Positions 8,909-17,786 of a DNA stretch of 64,000 nt are shown here, one piece after another; position 1 is the stretch's first letter; each line of letters starts with the position of its first letter. Location: assembly GCA_030431975.1 (NCBI GenBank), contig JAUIHP010000004.1, forward strand, positions 121,001-185,000. Direction: 5' to 3'. The DNA is from a bacterium (GTDB taxonomy: Bacteria; Eisenbacteria; RBG-16-71-46; CAIMUX01). Under the pieces are notes generated by a model, which saw nothing but the letters and a program-made list of their open reading frames with translations, did no database searches and was not told where the DNA came from. The position numbers and the translations under genes were made by a program.

Positions 8909-9939
8909 GCATGGACGGAGAACTCGATCTGATCTTGCGACGAAGGGCACGTTCCATGGGGCCATTCGGAGTCTGGTCCGTCGTCGCGATCTGCCTCTTT
9001 GCCCTGACCGGCTGCGCCGAACTCGAAGTTGGGACCGAGCAACGCCCGTTCACCATGTACTTCGTGCCCTCCGTCGATGCCGAGGCCATTGCTGTTTCTG
9101 CGGATCAGATCACGGACTATCTGGAAGAGCAGATGTCGCAGCGTCTCTACGACGGCGAGAAGCCCTTCCACATCAAGAGCGCGATTCCGACCAGCTACAT
9201 CGCCGTTATCGAAGCCTTCGGGACGGGCAAGGCCGACTTCGCCGCTCTCAACAGCTTCAGCTACATCCTGGCCCGTGATGACAAGGGATATCCGGTGGAC
9301 GCAGTGCTCTCGGTGGTGCGCGGCAAGGACGAGCGAACCTACAAAGGTCAGATCATCACCCACGTCGACTCCGGCATCGAAACGCTGCAGGACCTCAACG
9401 GTCGCAAGTTTGCGTTTACCGATCCCGCTTCGACGGGCGGATACATCATGCCGCGGAAGCTCTTCAATGACCGGGGAGTCGAGGTCGGAGAGCAGGTCTT
9501 CGGTCGCAAGCACGACATCGTCGTGACCATGGTCTACCAGCGCCAGGTCGACGCGGGTGCCTGCTACTACAGTCCACCCAAGATCGAAGTCGCGAACGGT
9601 GACACCACAGTGACGATTCGGGATGCGCGCGCCAAGGTCATGACGCAGTTCCCCGACGTCGCAGACAAGGTCAAGATTCTGGGATTCACCGAAGACATTC
9701 CAAACGACCCGTGGATCCTGCGCACGAACATCTTTGCGGACCCGGCCCTGCAGTCGAAGCTGCAAACGGCCTTGCAGGAGTCTCTCCTCGAGTTTGCATC
9801 GACGCCGGAAGGGAAAGAAGCTCTCGAAGAGCTCTACAGCATCAGCGGCTTGGTCGCCGCGGAAGATGCGACCTGGGACGGACTGCGTAAAGCGGTGGCG
9901 GACGCCGGACTCGATCTCGAGTCGACCGTCGCCAAGTAG
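8905..9939 (+). CDS. phnD: phosphate/phosphite/phosphonate ABC transporter substrate-binding lipoprotein
   Basis: 344 residues. A hydrophobic segment ends in the lipobox LTGC (about residues 33-36), so the protein should be a lipid-anchored periplasmic binding protein. The body follows the PhnD/SsuA/transferrin pattern, with GTGKADFAALNSFSYILA, the DLNGRKFAFTDPASTGGY ligand-loop region (about 155-172) and a C-terminal helical region. Ligand could be phosphonate, phosphite or phosphate. It overlaps the upstream P-loop gene by 4 bp and lies 11 bp before phnC. No C-P lyase genes are present in the window, so what happens to an imported phosphonate is not shown here. Confidence 0.9.
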   Translation: MSMDGELDLILRRRARSMGPFGVWSVVAICLFALTGCAELEVGTEQRPFTMYFVPSVDAEAIAVSADQITDYLEEQMSQRLYDGEKPFHIKSAIPTSYIAVIEAFGTGKADFAALNSFSYILARDDKGYPVDAVLSVVRGKDERTYKGQIITHVDSGIETLQDLNGRKFAFTDPASTGGYIMPRKLFNDRGVEVGEQVFGRKHDIVVTMVYQRQVDAGACYYSPPKIEVANGDTTVTIRDARAKVMTQFPDVADKVKILGFTEDIPNDPWILRTNIFADPALQSKLQTALQESLLEFASTPEGKEALEELYSISGLVAAEDATWDGLRKAVADAGLDLESTVAK

Positions 9940-9950
9940 TCAGAGGTCCA

Positions 9951-10721
9951 ATGAGCTCGCCCATCCTTCAAATCCAGGAACTGCAGAAGTACTACGACAA
10001 CGGAGTGCACGCGCTCAAGAACGTGTCTTTCGACGTTCGTGAGGGGGAGTTCCTCGTTGTCATCGGACTGTCCGGCTCTGGAAAGTCGACTCTACTTCGC
10101 TGCATCAACCGCCTCGTCGAGCCGACGAGTGGAGCGATCCGTTTTCGGGGCGAAGATCTGACGACACTCTCGACCGGAGAGCTGCGGCAACGGCGTCGCA
10201 AGATCGGGATGATCTTCCAGCACTTCAATCTGGTGAAGAGAAAGTCCGTTCTCGCGAACGTTCTCAGCGGCCGCTTGGGCGCGACGGGAACCTGGCCCAG
10301 TCTCATGGGACGTTTCTCGGAAGAGGATCGGTCGCGGGCACTGGAGCGGCTGCAACTCGTGGGTCTCGCTGAGAAGGCGGACAACCGGGCGGACGAACTG
10401 AGCGGCGGGCAACAACAACGTGTGGCCATCGCGCGCACGCTCATGCAGGACCCGGAGATTCTGCTCGCCGACGAACCTGTCGCCAGTCTCGACCCGGCGA
10501 CGTCGCATTCGGTGATGAAGTATCTGCGGGAAGCGAATCAGAAGTGGGGCAAGACGATCATCTGCAACCTCCACTTTCTTTCGTTGGTGCGCGAGTACGG
10601 GTCCCGGGTCATCGCCCTGAAGGACGGAGAACTCGTCTTTCAGGGATCTCCGGATGAGATCGATGAAGCGTGGTTCCGCCGCATCTACGGCGACGATGCC
10701 GTCGAGGTCCGAATCGAGTGA
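9951..10721 (+). CDS. phnC: phosphonate-type ABC transporter ATP-binding protein
   Basis: 256 residues, normal for PhnC. Walker A GLSGSGKST (about residues 39-47), Q-loop IFQHFNLV, signature LSGGQQQRVAIAR (about 149), Walker B ILLADEPVASLDP (about 168) and a switch-like His (CNLHFLS) are all present. It energises import by the PhnE permease. The gene starts 11 bp after phnD. Confidence 0.95.
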   Translation: MSSPILQIQELQKYYDNGVHALKNVSFDVREGEFLVVIGLSGSGKSTLLRCINRLVEPTSGAIRFRGEDLTTLSTGELRQRRRKIGMIFQHFNLVKRKSVLANVLSGRLGATGTWPSLMGRFSEEDRSRALERLQLVGLAEKADNRADELSGGQQQRVAIARTLMQDPEILLADEPVASLDPATSHSVMKYLREANQKWGKTIICNLHFLSLVREYGSRVIALKDGELVFQGSPDEIDEAWFRRIYGDDAVEVRIE

Positions 10722-10818
10722 GCTGGGTGGTGGACCGCGCAGGTATCACGGTCCCCGCCGGATCGGCCAACCGTGGGATGTCGCTACGTGATGCAGCAGA
10801 AAATCTTTCGGGGGAGAA

Positions 10819-11895
10819 GTGACGGACCTCTATCAAAGAAAGTTGGCGGCAGCCCGGCGCCAGGCGTGGGTCGAGGGCTATTTCATCAATGTCCTTCTTC
10901 TCTACTACTTCCTGGTCGGCGTGCTCTACCTGGGGCTTCGCTTCGCCGGCATCGAAATGGGGGAGTGGCCACAGACGAAGACGGTGGTTCTGGCCTTCAT
11001 TCCAGTCAGCCTCGTCCTGACCGCCTTGTGGACCCGCTCTCCTGATTCGCCCGGGCGCGCGTTCATTGAACGCACGAACGACTTTCTCAAGCCCTTGCGT
11101 GATGACGGCAACCGCTCCTGGTGGGGAACCGGCTCCGGCATCTTTCTTCTGCTGACGCTGGCGGTCACGGTGGTCATGGGTTGGGTCATGACCGAAGTGA
11201 ACATGTACTCGCTCTTCAGTGCGCAGGGGATGGCCGGTGCACAGCGCATCTTTGCCGCGCTCTTCTCGCCAGAGTTCGACATCATCGGGATCACTCTTCA
11301 GGCCATGGTCGTGACGATCTTCATTGCACTCATGGCCACGGTCATTGCGGTTCCCGTCGCCTTCGTGACCAGCTTCTTCACGGCGAGAAACCTGATGAAG
11401 GGGAGCGCGTTTCAGGTTGGTGTCTATAACGTCCTGCGGCTCATTGCCAACTTCACACGCAGTATCGAGCCGTTGATCTGGGCCATCATCTTCTCGGTCT
11501 GGGTCGGTATCGGACCCTTCGCCGGAATGCTCGCCTTGATGATTCACTCGGTGGCGGCTCTCGTGAAACTCTACTCCGAGCAGATCGAGAACGTGGACAC
11601 CGGCCCGATCGAGGCCATCGAGGCGACCGGAGCGAACTGGGTGCAGGTCATCTGGTATGCCGTGGTTCCGCAGATCGTGTTGCCGTACCTGTCGTTCACC
11701 ATCTACCGATGGGACATCAACATTCGTATGGCGACGATCATCGGTCTGGTCGGAGGCGGTGGTATCGGTACGCTGCTCATCCAGTATCAGGGCCTGGCCA
11801 AGTGGAACGAGGTGGGGACGATGGTTTTGACCATCGCCGTGGTCGTCTGGATCATGGACTACCTGAGCGCTCGGATCCGCGAGGCGATTTACTAG
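10819..11895 (+). CDS. phnE: phosphonate-type ABC transporter permease
   Basis: 358 residues from a GTG start with GGGGGAGAA just upstream. Hydrophobic segments occur near residues 23-43, 57-72, 107-127, 157-180, 205-240 and 320-345. The cytoplasmic EAA loop (EAIEATGANWVQVIW) and the following GLVGGGGIG segment are typical of PhnE. It is about 90 residues longer than short PhnE proteins because of an extended N-terminal region with extra membrane segments. There is a 97-bp gap after phnC without a clear terminator; the unit ends 6 bp from a convergent gene. Confidence 0.92.
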   Translation: MTDLYQRKLAAARRQAWVEGYFINVLLLYYFLVGVLYLGLRFAGIEMGEWPQTKTVVLAFIPVSLVLTALWTRSPDSPGRAFIERTNDFLKPLRDDGNRSWWGTGSGIFLLLTLAVTVVMGWVMTEVNMYSLFSAQGMAGAQRIFAALFSPEFDIIGITLQAMVVTIFIALMATVIAVPVAFVTSFFTARNLMKGSAFQVGVYNVLRLIANFTRSIEPLIWAIIFSVWVGIGPFAGMLALMIHSVAALVKLYSEQIENVDTGPIEAIEATGANWVQVIWYAVVPQIVLPYLSFTIYRWDINIRMATIIGLVGGGGIGTLLIQYQGLAKWNEVGTMVLTIAVVVWIMDYLSARIREAIY

Positions 11896-11901
11896 CCCGA
11901 A

Positions 11902-12483
11902 CTATTCATGAAGGTCTACTGCGATGACGAATCTGCCGACTTCGTCCAAGCGGACGATTCGCATCTTGCCCTCAGTGATGGCGACCGCGACCTCTGCAGG
12001 CCCCAGTCGTAGTCCCCACATCGTTTCGGGGCTGAGGCCGACACTCTTTGCCCAGTACGGCCCCTTCTTCGGGAAGACCGCCAGCAGCGGACCGAACTGC
12101 CCTTCCTTTCCGAGCGCGCGAATCCCCTCGGCGCTGATTTCCTTTCGGTCGATCCACTCCGGGACTGCCTTGGCGATGTCGTCCTCGGTGCCGGTCGGCG
12201 CCAGGTAGAGCGCCGTTGCGGCGTTGTAGTCCTCGTCGAGCAGGGCCTGATGGAACTCGTTCAGCAGGGAGATGACGGCGTCTCGCGTCGGCTCCTTGGA
12301 GGCGCGATCAGAGGAGCAACTCGAAAGGGAGAGTAGAAACACCAGGGGCCAAAGAACAGCGATTCGCTTTGAGGGAAAGAAGAGTTCGAGCGCAGGCCAG
12401 GACCGACTTCTGGGTGCGGACCGGGCTACAGGTGCGGACCTAGTTGTGGGCGCGAACTGGACTGCGGGAAGGGACGGCTTCAT
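11902..12483 (-). CDS. hypothetical lipoprotein
   Basis: 193 residues from ATG 12483. A membrane segment (about residues 42-55) ends in LSSCSS, a lipobox, after an unusually long N-terminal tail rich in Ser/Arg/Ala that is encoded by an imperfect short repeat. The true start may lie further in, nearer the hydrophobic segment, but no convincing ribosome site was found. The mature part (about 135 residues) begins with a helix, AVISLLNEFHQALLDEDYNAATALYL, like the DUF4878/NTF2-like lipoproteins that pair a helix with a small alpha/beta domain; this similarity is only a suggestion. Function unknown. Confidence 0.6.
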   Translation of the reverse strand: MKPSLPAVQFAPTTRSAPVARSAPRSRSWPALELFFPSKRIAVLWPLVFLLSLSSCSSDRASKEPTRDAVISLLNEFHQALLDEDYNAATALYLAPTGTEDDIAKAVPEWIDRKEISAEGIRALGKEGQFGPLLAVFPKKGPYWAKSVGLSPETMWGLRLGPAEVAVAITEGKMRIVRLDEVGRFVIAVDLHE

Positions 12484-12536
12484 GTTCCGCGCATCCTACC
12501 CTAAAGTACCGGGAAGCATCCGAGGAAGTGAGGCCC

Positions 12537-13937
12537 ATGAGTTTCGTTCTGTCCGAAATCATCACTCATGTGGGGGCCGAACGGGCCCTCTCTCAGTATC
12601 ACGGTTCTCTCCGCAGGGCAGCCGCTGCAATCCCGAACGCCGACGGATTCGGCGCCGGGCTTCTAACGTGCGCGGATGAACTCCTGGGAGAGCTGGAACA
12701 TGGGTTCGAGAGAGATGTGGCGACTCCGCTCATGTCCGCGAAGATTCCCGCGCAACGCCGTGTTTTCACCGTCCGGAACCTGGGAGCGCGGGCCGAGACG
12801 GGCATGGTCGGGCTGGTCAGCAACCACTTCACGCTGAATCCGCAGGCCACGGCTCCGACCGTGCTGGTTATCGAGGTGTCTGCACATGTCGGTAGGACGG
12901 GGGCCAAGGAGGACAGTCGGTTCGGGTCTGTCGACCGGTTCGGTCTCGATTCTCCTTGCTGCGGTGCGCTCGATGCGATGCTCGGTCATACGAAGGAGGG
13001 CCCCAGCGGGCTCGATTGGCTCGATCAGCTTCGAATGGCCTTCGGTCCCGTGCGGTTGCGGGTTCTTCGGGAGATGGATCCCGCCGTTCGACTCCTCGCC
13101 ACGGCGATCGTTCACGCCGTACTGCAGGCCGAGGCCGTCGTCACAGAGTTCTTCCAGACCCCGCCGCCCACACCGACTCACCTCATCGTCGTCTCCAACG
13201 TGGCGATCAATCAGGCCTGGGCGCCCAGCGTACTGTCCACGTCTGCGCATCACCTTCGGTGCGACTCCGACGGCCCCACGGTCGTGGAAGGCTTCAGTCT
13301 TCGTTCCACTCCGGAGGCTCTGCACATTCGGCGCGAAGGTTCCGCGGTTCGGGTCGAAGCCGGTGAGCTGATGGAGACGACGACGGCGCAGCGTCGACGA
13401 GTGCGGGCACCGAAAGAAACACCGCGGGCGGGAGCGCAACCGCAACCGGGAGCGCAACCGCAACTGGGAGCGCCGGAGATGACGACCGAATCCGGTCCAC
13501 CCCCGTTGCCGCACGACGAGTCGCTCGGAGAAGCTCCATCCCACGACGGACCATCACGTGATGCGCCACCGCCGGAGCTGTCCTTGCCGGCATCGATCAC
13601 GTCCAAGATTGCAGAGACTCCGGCGATGCTTCGGGCACGCCGGCAGCTGGAGGACGTGTCTCACAACGCAGTTCTTCAAAGAACCTACGCCCGCCCGATT
13701 CTCCAGGCGTTGCTGCAAGGTCTCTCGGTGGTGTCACCCGAAGTCGGCATCGCGCAGATGTTGGTTCACGGCGTCGGTGGGGTCGCGCAGGCCAACAAGC
13801 TGCAGAGGATTCTCGAGCAAGGTCCGGATTCTCCAGCGGCCCGGCAGACTCTTCATCAGATGGAGGCCGAACTACAGCAGCTGAATCACGAGGAAGCGTT
13901 GCAGGTTCTGAAAATCCTGACTGCAGAAACGAGATGA
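12537..13937 (+). CDS. conserved-looking protein of unknown function
   Basis: 466 residues from ATG 12537, preceded by GAGGAAGTGAGG. No signal peptide, membrane helix or known motif was seen. Residues 1-300 appear globular (alternating hydrophobic strands and helices, for example APTVLVIEVSAHVG and PTHLIVVSNVAINQAW). Residues about 300-350 form a Pro/Gln/Ala linker with a short internal repeat (AGAQPQPGAQPQLGAP). The last about 110 residues are helical. The gene is divergent from the lipoprotein gene 53 bp away and is followed by three 30-bp repeats. I cannot propose a function. Confidence 0.7.
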   Translation: MSFVLSEIITHVGAERALSQYHGSLRRAAAAIPNADGFGAGLLTCADELLGELEHGFERDVATPLMSAKIPAQRRVFTVRNLGARAETGMVGLVSNHFTLNPQATAPTVLVIEVSAHVGRTGAKEDSRFGSVDRFGLDSPCCGALDAMLGHTKEGPSGLDWLDQLRMAFGPVRLRVLREMDPAVRLLATAIVHAVLQAEAVVTEFFQTPPPTPTHLIVVSNVAINQAWAPSVLSTSAHHLRCDSDGPTVVEGFSLRSTPEALHIRREGSAVRVEAGELMETTTAQRRRVRAPKETPRAGAQPQPGAQPQLGAPEMTTESGPPPLPHDESLGEAPSHDGPSRDAPPPELSLPASITSKIAETPAMLRARRQLEDVSHNAVLQRTYARPILQALLQGLSVVSPEVGIAQMLVHGVGGVAQANKLQRILEQGPDSPAARQTLHQMEAELQQLNHEEALQVLKILTAETR

Positions 13938-13943
13938 GATCCC

Positions 13944-14033
13944 GAGCTGAGTGGTCAGCAGCGCTGGGTGCGCGAGCTGAGTGGTCTGAATCGGTGGGTG
14001 CGCGAATTGAGGTATCAGCGTCGGTAGGAGACC
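13944..14033. repeat. three tandem 30-bp repeats
   Basis: Units at 13944-13973, 13974-14003 and 14004-14033, beginning GAGCTGAGTGGTC, GAGCTGAGTGGTC and GAATTGAGGTATC. They fill the gap between one stop codon and the next start codon completely; the last unit supplies TAGGAG as ribosome site for ATG 14037. Confidence 0.9.
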
Positions 14034-14036
14034 AAC

Positions 14037-14789
14037 ATGGGTTCGTGGTTCGAGAATGAGCAACTGTGGGACTCGCTCCACGACCTGATGTTCCCACCCG
14101 AGAGTTTCGAGCAGGCCAAAGGCCAGATCGAACGGATGACGAAGATCTGTGGGCTCGAGTCCGGCGATGTTCTGGACATTCCCTGCGGCCCGGGCCGCCA
14201 TTCTTTGCCGTTGGCACGGCGGGGTTTTCGAGTGACGGGAGTCGACCTGACCCAGCCTCTTCTCGATCGCGCGCGGGCGTCCGCTAGGGACGAGGGACTG
14301 GCTGTCGAGTGGGTTCAGGAGGACATGCGCACGTTTCGACGTGAGCAGGCGTACGACATCGCGCTCAATTCGTTCACGTCGCTCGGATACTTTGACGAAT
14401 GGGAAGAGAATGTCGACGTCGTTCGCAACATCCTTGCGTCCCTACGTCCGGGTGGATGGTTCTTCCTCGAGACATTGGGAAAAGAGGGACTCGCGTCAGT
14501 TTTCCGGGAGGTCTTTGCAGAGGACCTTCCCGATGGGCGGATCTTTCTACAACGCCACCAGATCGTGGATTCCTGGCGCCGGATCGTCAATGAGTGGAGC
14601 TTCATCGACGGGGATCGGATCACGGAGCGTTGGAGTTTCGAACACTGGCTCTATGCGGCGGGCGAACTCATCGACATGTTTCGCGCGGTCGGATTCACGG
14701 ATGTGGAAACGTACGGCGGCTGGACAGATCAGCCGTACGGGCCCAGGACCCGACGCTTACTCGTGGTCGGCCGACGGCCCATCGAGTAG
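14037..14789 (+). CDS. class I SAM-dependent methyltransferase
   Basis: 250 residues. Motif I VLDIPCGPGRHSLPLA (about residues 45-60), the acidic end of strand 2 VTGVDLT (about 66-72), motif II EDMRTF and the DIALNSFTSLGYF strand identify a Rossmann-fold methyltransferase. A methyltransf_25/11-type domain is followed by a C-terminal beta-rich region (IVNEWSFIDGDRITERWSFEHW) seen in several small-molecule methyltransferases. Substrate is unknown. TAGGAG lies 8 bases before the ATG. It is a single gene. Confidence 0.88.
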   Translation: MGSWFENEQLWDSLHDLMFPPESFEQAKGQIERMTKICGLESGDVLDIPCGPGRHSLPLARRGFRVTGVDLTQPLLDRARASARDEGLAVEWVQEDMRTFRREQAYDIALNSFTSLGYFDEWEENVDVVRNILASLRPGGWFFLETLGKEGLASVFREVFAEDLPDGRIFLQRHQIVDSWRRIVNEWSFIDGDRITERWSFEHWLYAAGELIDMFRAVGFTDVETYGGWTDQPYGPRTRRLLVVGRRPIE

Positions 14790-14814
14790 TGAGGGGCTGC
14801 TGAGAATCAAAACC

Positions 14815-14940
14815 GACCGAGCAAGCGCCACTAAGCAAGTGCCAACGAGCAGGCACCACTGAGCGGCACTAAGCAAGTGCCACTGAGCAAGTGCCACCGA
14901 GCAGGCACCACTGAGCAAAGCCCCGCTGAGTAACGGCCCC
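14815..14940. repeat. degenerate ~14-bp tandem repeat (GAGCAAGTGCCAC type)
   Basis: About eight imperfect copies of a 13-15-bp unit of the form GAGCAAGTGCCAC or GAGCAGGCACCACT lie between the convergent methyltransferase and beta-helix genes, ending 15 bases from the latter's stop codon. Confidence 0.75.
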
Positions 14941-14955
14941 GGGTGCTTGCCCGCA

Positions 14956-16986
14956 CTACGGCGCGCAGCCGATGGCCGCAGCACCCAACTTTCCGCAGCC
15001 GGTTCGGTTGGCACAGGGGGAGGTCGTGCGAAGCCGGTAGTCTCCGCCGGCCAGGTTGCAAAAATCCGGGTCGGCCCAGAGATTCGCGTCCTCATCAGCT
15101 TGTCCTACGATGCAGCTGACAAAGTCACCGCCGGCGTTTCCGTAAACCGCAGTGCAGTTGAGGTCGAAGGCCGCGCCGTCCTGACAATGGATGGACGCAC
15201 CTTCGGTCGAAAAGGCGATGATGGATCGCTCGACGACGAAGCCGCTGTTCAGCCCGATGCTACGCAGCCCGGCGCCGAACTCCGCTGCGTTGGCCACGAT
15301 CGTGCAACGTTGCATGTAGGGGAGAGATCTCGTCCAACTGAGAACCGCGCCGCCTTCCGCGGCAGTGTTTTCCGCGAGGACACAGTTCGAGAAGGTCGGA
15401 GAGGCTGCGACCCAGCAATAGACGGCACCGCCCCACGTCGTTGCCTCGTTTCGTTCGAAGACACAGGAATCGAAGGACGGATCCGCTTCTTCAAAACAAA
15501 GGACCGCGCCTCCTCCGGCTCCTGCGACGTTGCCGTCGAAGATGCACTCGATGACGTCTCCGCGAGCCGTTTCGAAGGACAGAGCGCCTGCGTAGGTTTC
15601 GGCCGAGTTGTTGAAGAAGAAACAACGCTCCAAACGCGGGTCGCCACCTTCACGGACCGCGATGGCGCCGCCGGTGGTTCCGGCGACGTTGCCTTCAAAG
15701 CGGCAGTCGAGGATGCGAGGATTCGATTCGGAGTCGATGCGGATGGCGCCGCCCCGTCCCGAAGCCCCGTTGTCGATGAACACGCAGCGATCGAGAAAAC
15801 CGTCGGCCTCGTTGTTGAAGACGATGGCTCCACCGCTTCCGTCGGACGTGTTCGAGCGAAAGACGCAGTCGATGAAGGTGGTTCCTGTACCGAAGCTGGA
15901 GACCGCGCCACCAAAGAGGTTGCCCTCGCCGGCATGGCCGTTCTCGATCGTGATCGACTGCACAACAGGAGGGCTCTTTGCCCCGCCCTGGGTATGCCGG
16001 AAGACAAGTCCCCATCCGGCGTCTTCCAGATCGATTCGACATTCCTCCGGATTGCCGGACTCTGAGCGGATGGTAATCGAACGATCTTCGACGAGGATTT
16101 CCCGACTCTTTTCGCCGTTGAAGATGCCGTTGCCCAACGTGATGACATCGCCCTCTCCCGCTGCCGCGACGGCCGCAGCCAGATCGGGGAAGAGCTGCGG
16201 GGTGCCGTCGATCTCGACCTGGATCTCGGGCGTTCGAACGAGGACGACGTTCTCGAGGTCCGACAGCGTTCCGTCCGCATCCCGTGTGCGCACACCGACA
16301 TTGTAGGTGCGGCTCGCCTGGACCGACGTCCAACGGTAGTTTTCGCGCACCCCCGGCGTGGACGGAGCTGGGACGTCGGGCAGAAGTTCCGCCGCCGCCC
16401 AGTTGTCCTCGGTCAGCGGTGAGAGAGACCAGCGAACCTCGTACGCCACCGGAACACGTCCGTCGATGGTCGGGGAGGTCCAGGAGAGGTCGGCCCACGA
16501 TGACGTACTTCCATCGAATGTGAGGTCCGTGACGGACGGCGGTTCCGGCGGAAGAATCTCGACCCGTGCGATATTGGAAAGTGCGGATTCGTTCTGCGCC
16601 TCGTCGATCGTTCGTAACCGAAAGGCGTACTCCACACCTACGGTGAGACCGCTGACGGTGACTTCTTCCGGAGCGCCCGGGGGCGCCGGCGCGGGCGGAG
16701 ACTCGATCGCTTCGGCGTATGAGTCCCACCACTCGGTGAGGTTCGGATCGTCTCCCGAATAGCGGATATCGTAGAGGGAAGCGCGACCCTCGTCGCCGTC
16801 GTCACCCGGCGCGGTCCATCGGAGCACGACGACGTCGTCGGACCGGAACTCTGCTCGCAGATCGACGACGGTCGCCGGAGGAACACCATCGGTGATGGTG
16901 GGTCCTTCCTCCCCGCAGCCCATGCTGAGGAAAAGGAGAACGCAGGAAACGCTCCCTGTGACCCATGCCGCCGTCCAATTCTTCAC
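14956..16986 (-). CDS. fibronectin-III plus parallel beta-helix lipoprotein
   Basis: About 676 residues from GTG 16986. A signal segment ends in LSMGC, a lipobox, so the protein is likely lipid-anchored and surface or periplasmic. Two fibronectin type III domains (about residues 35-240) carry the usual W and Y-x-R core residues (VVLRWTAPGDDG, YEVRWS). The rest is a right-handed beta-helix of nine or more coils with repeats of the form GGAI....P.L..C.F..N, like polymorphic Chlamydia-type or pectate-lyase-like surface proteins. The C-terminus (CGKLGAAAIGCAP) resembles the cysteine-containing ends of many predicted secreted beta-helix proteins in Eisenbacteria-like genomes. Ligand and function unknown. 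Confidence 0.8.
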   Translation of the reverse strand: MKNWTAAWVTGSVSCVLLFLSMGCGEEGPTITDGVPPATVVDLRAEFRSDDVVVLRWTAPGDDGDEGRASLYDIRYSGDDPNLTEWWDSYAEAIESPPAPAPPGAPEEVTVSGLTVGVEYAFRLRTIDEAQNESALSNIARVEILPPEPPSVTDLTFDGSTSSWADLSWTSPTIDGRVPVAYEVRWSLSPLTEDNWAAAELLPDVPAPSTPGVRENYRWTSVQASRTYNVGVRTRDADGTLSDLENVVLVRTPEIQVEIDGTPQLFPDLAAAVAAAGEGDVITLGNGIFNGEKSREILVEDRSITIRSESGNPEECRIDLEDAGWGLVFRHTQGGAKSPPVVQSITIENGHAGEGNLFGGAVSSFGTGTTFIDCVFRSNTSDGSGGAIVFNNEADGFLDRCVFIDNGASGRGGAIRIDSESNPRILDCRFEGNVAGTTGGAIAVREGGDPRLERCFFFNNSAETYAGALSFETARGDVIECIFDGNVAGAGGGAVLCFEEADPSFDSCVFERNEATTWGGAVYCWVAASPTFSNCVLAENTAAEGGAVLSWTRSLPYMQRCTIVANAAEFGAGLRSIGLNSGFVVERSIIAFSTEGASIHCQDGAAFDLNCTAVYGNAGGDFVSCIVGQADEDANLWADPDFCNLAGGDYRLRTTSPCANRTGCGKLGAAAIGCAP

Positions 16987-17095
16987 GGGGCGAATCCTAT
17001 CCCGAGATGACGTCTGTGGGAATCGAAGAGCTGAGATCGTGAGGTCGTTGGGAATCAAGGGCGCGGCGCGAAACCGTGGCGACTCTGCACCCGAT

Positions 17096-17416
17096 TCAGG
17101 CGCGGTCGGCGCGGCGGACGCTGAACGTCCCCGAAGCTCCGATAGACGGAACGTCGATGCGGCCACTGATGATTGGACCCGACATGTTTCCACGCCAGTG
17201 GATCTGGTGTGTCGGGGTGGCCAGGGCGGTGAATCGAATTCGTCCACCATTGAAGTTGGGACCCTCCACGGCCACACGGACACCCGAGATGATCAGGTCG
17301 AGACTTCGCGCCCGGTAGATGGTGATCTCCAGCGGATCGTGAAGTAGCTCGCCGTCATCGGTGCGGGTGAGCATGTCGCCCTTGTAGCGGCCCCACCAAC
17401 GTGTCGCAGCTCGCAC
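17096..17416 (-). CDS. small hypothetical beta-rich protein
   Basis: 106 residues from GTG 17416, chosen because GGAGGA lies exactly upstream; an ATG 24 bases earlier has no such site. The sequence is rich in strands: LEITIYRARSLDLIISGVRVAV, GRIRFTALATP and ISGRIDVPSIGASGTFSV, ending in a repeated GxF/GxI pattern reminiscent of small extracellular or lipocalin-like barrels. No signal peptide is visible, so it may be cytoplasmic or a trimmed relic. Codon use matches neighbouring genes. Function unknown. Confidence 0.55.
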   Translation of the reverse strand: MRAATRWWGRYKGDMLTRTDDGELLHDPLEITIYRARSLDLIISGVRVAVEGPNFNGGRIRFTALATPTHQIHWRGNMSGPIISGRIDVPSIGASGTFSVRRADRA

Positions 17417-17786
<370 letters not shown>

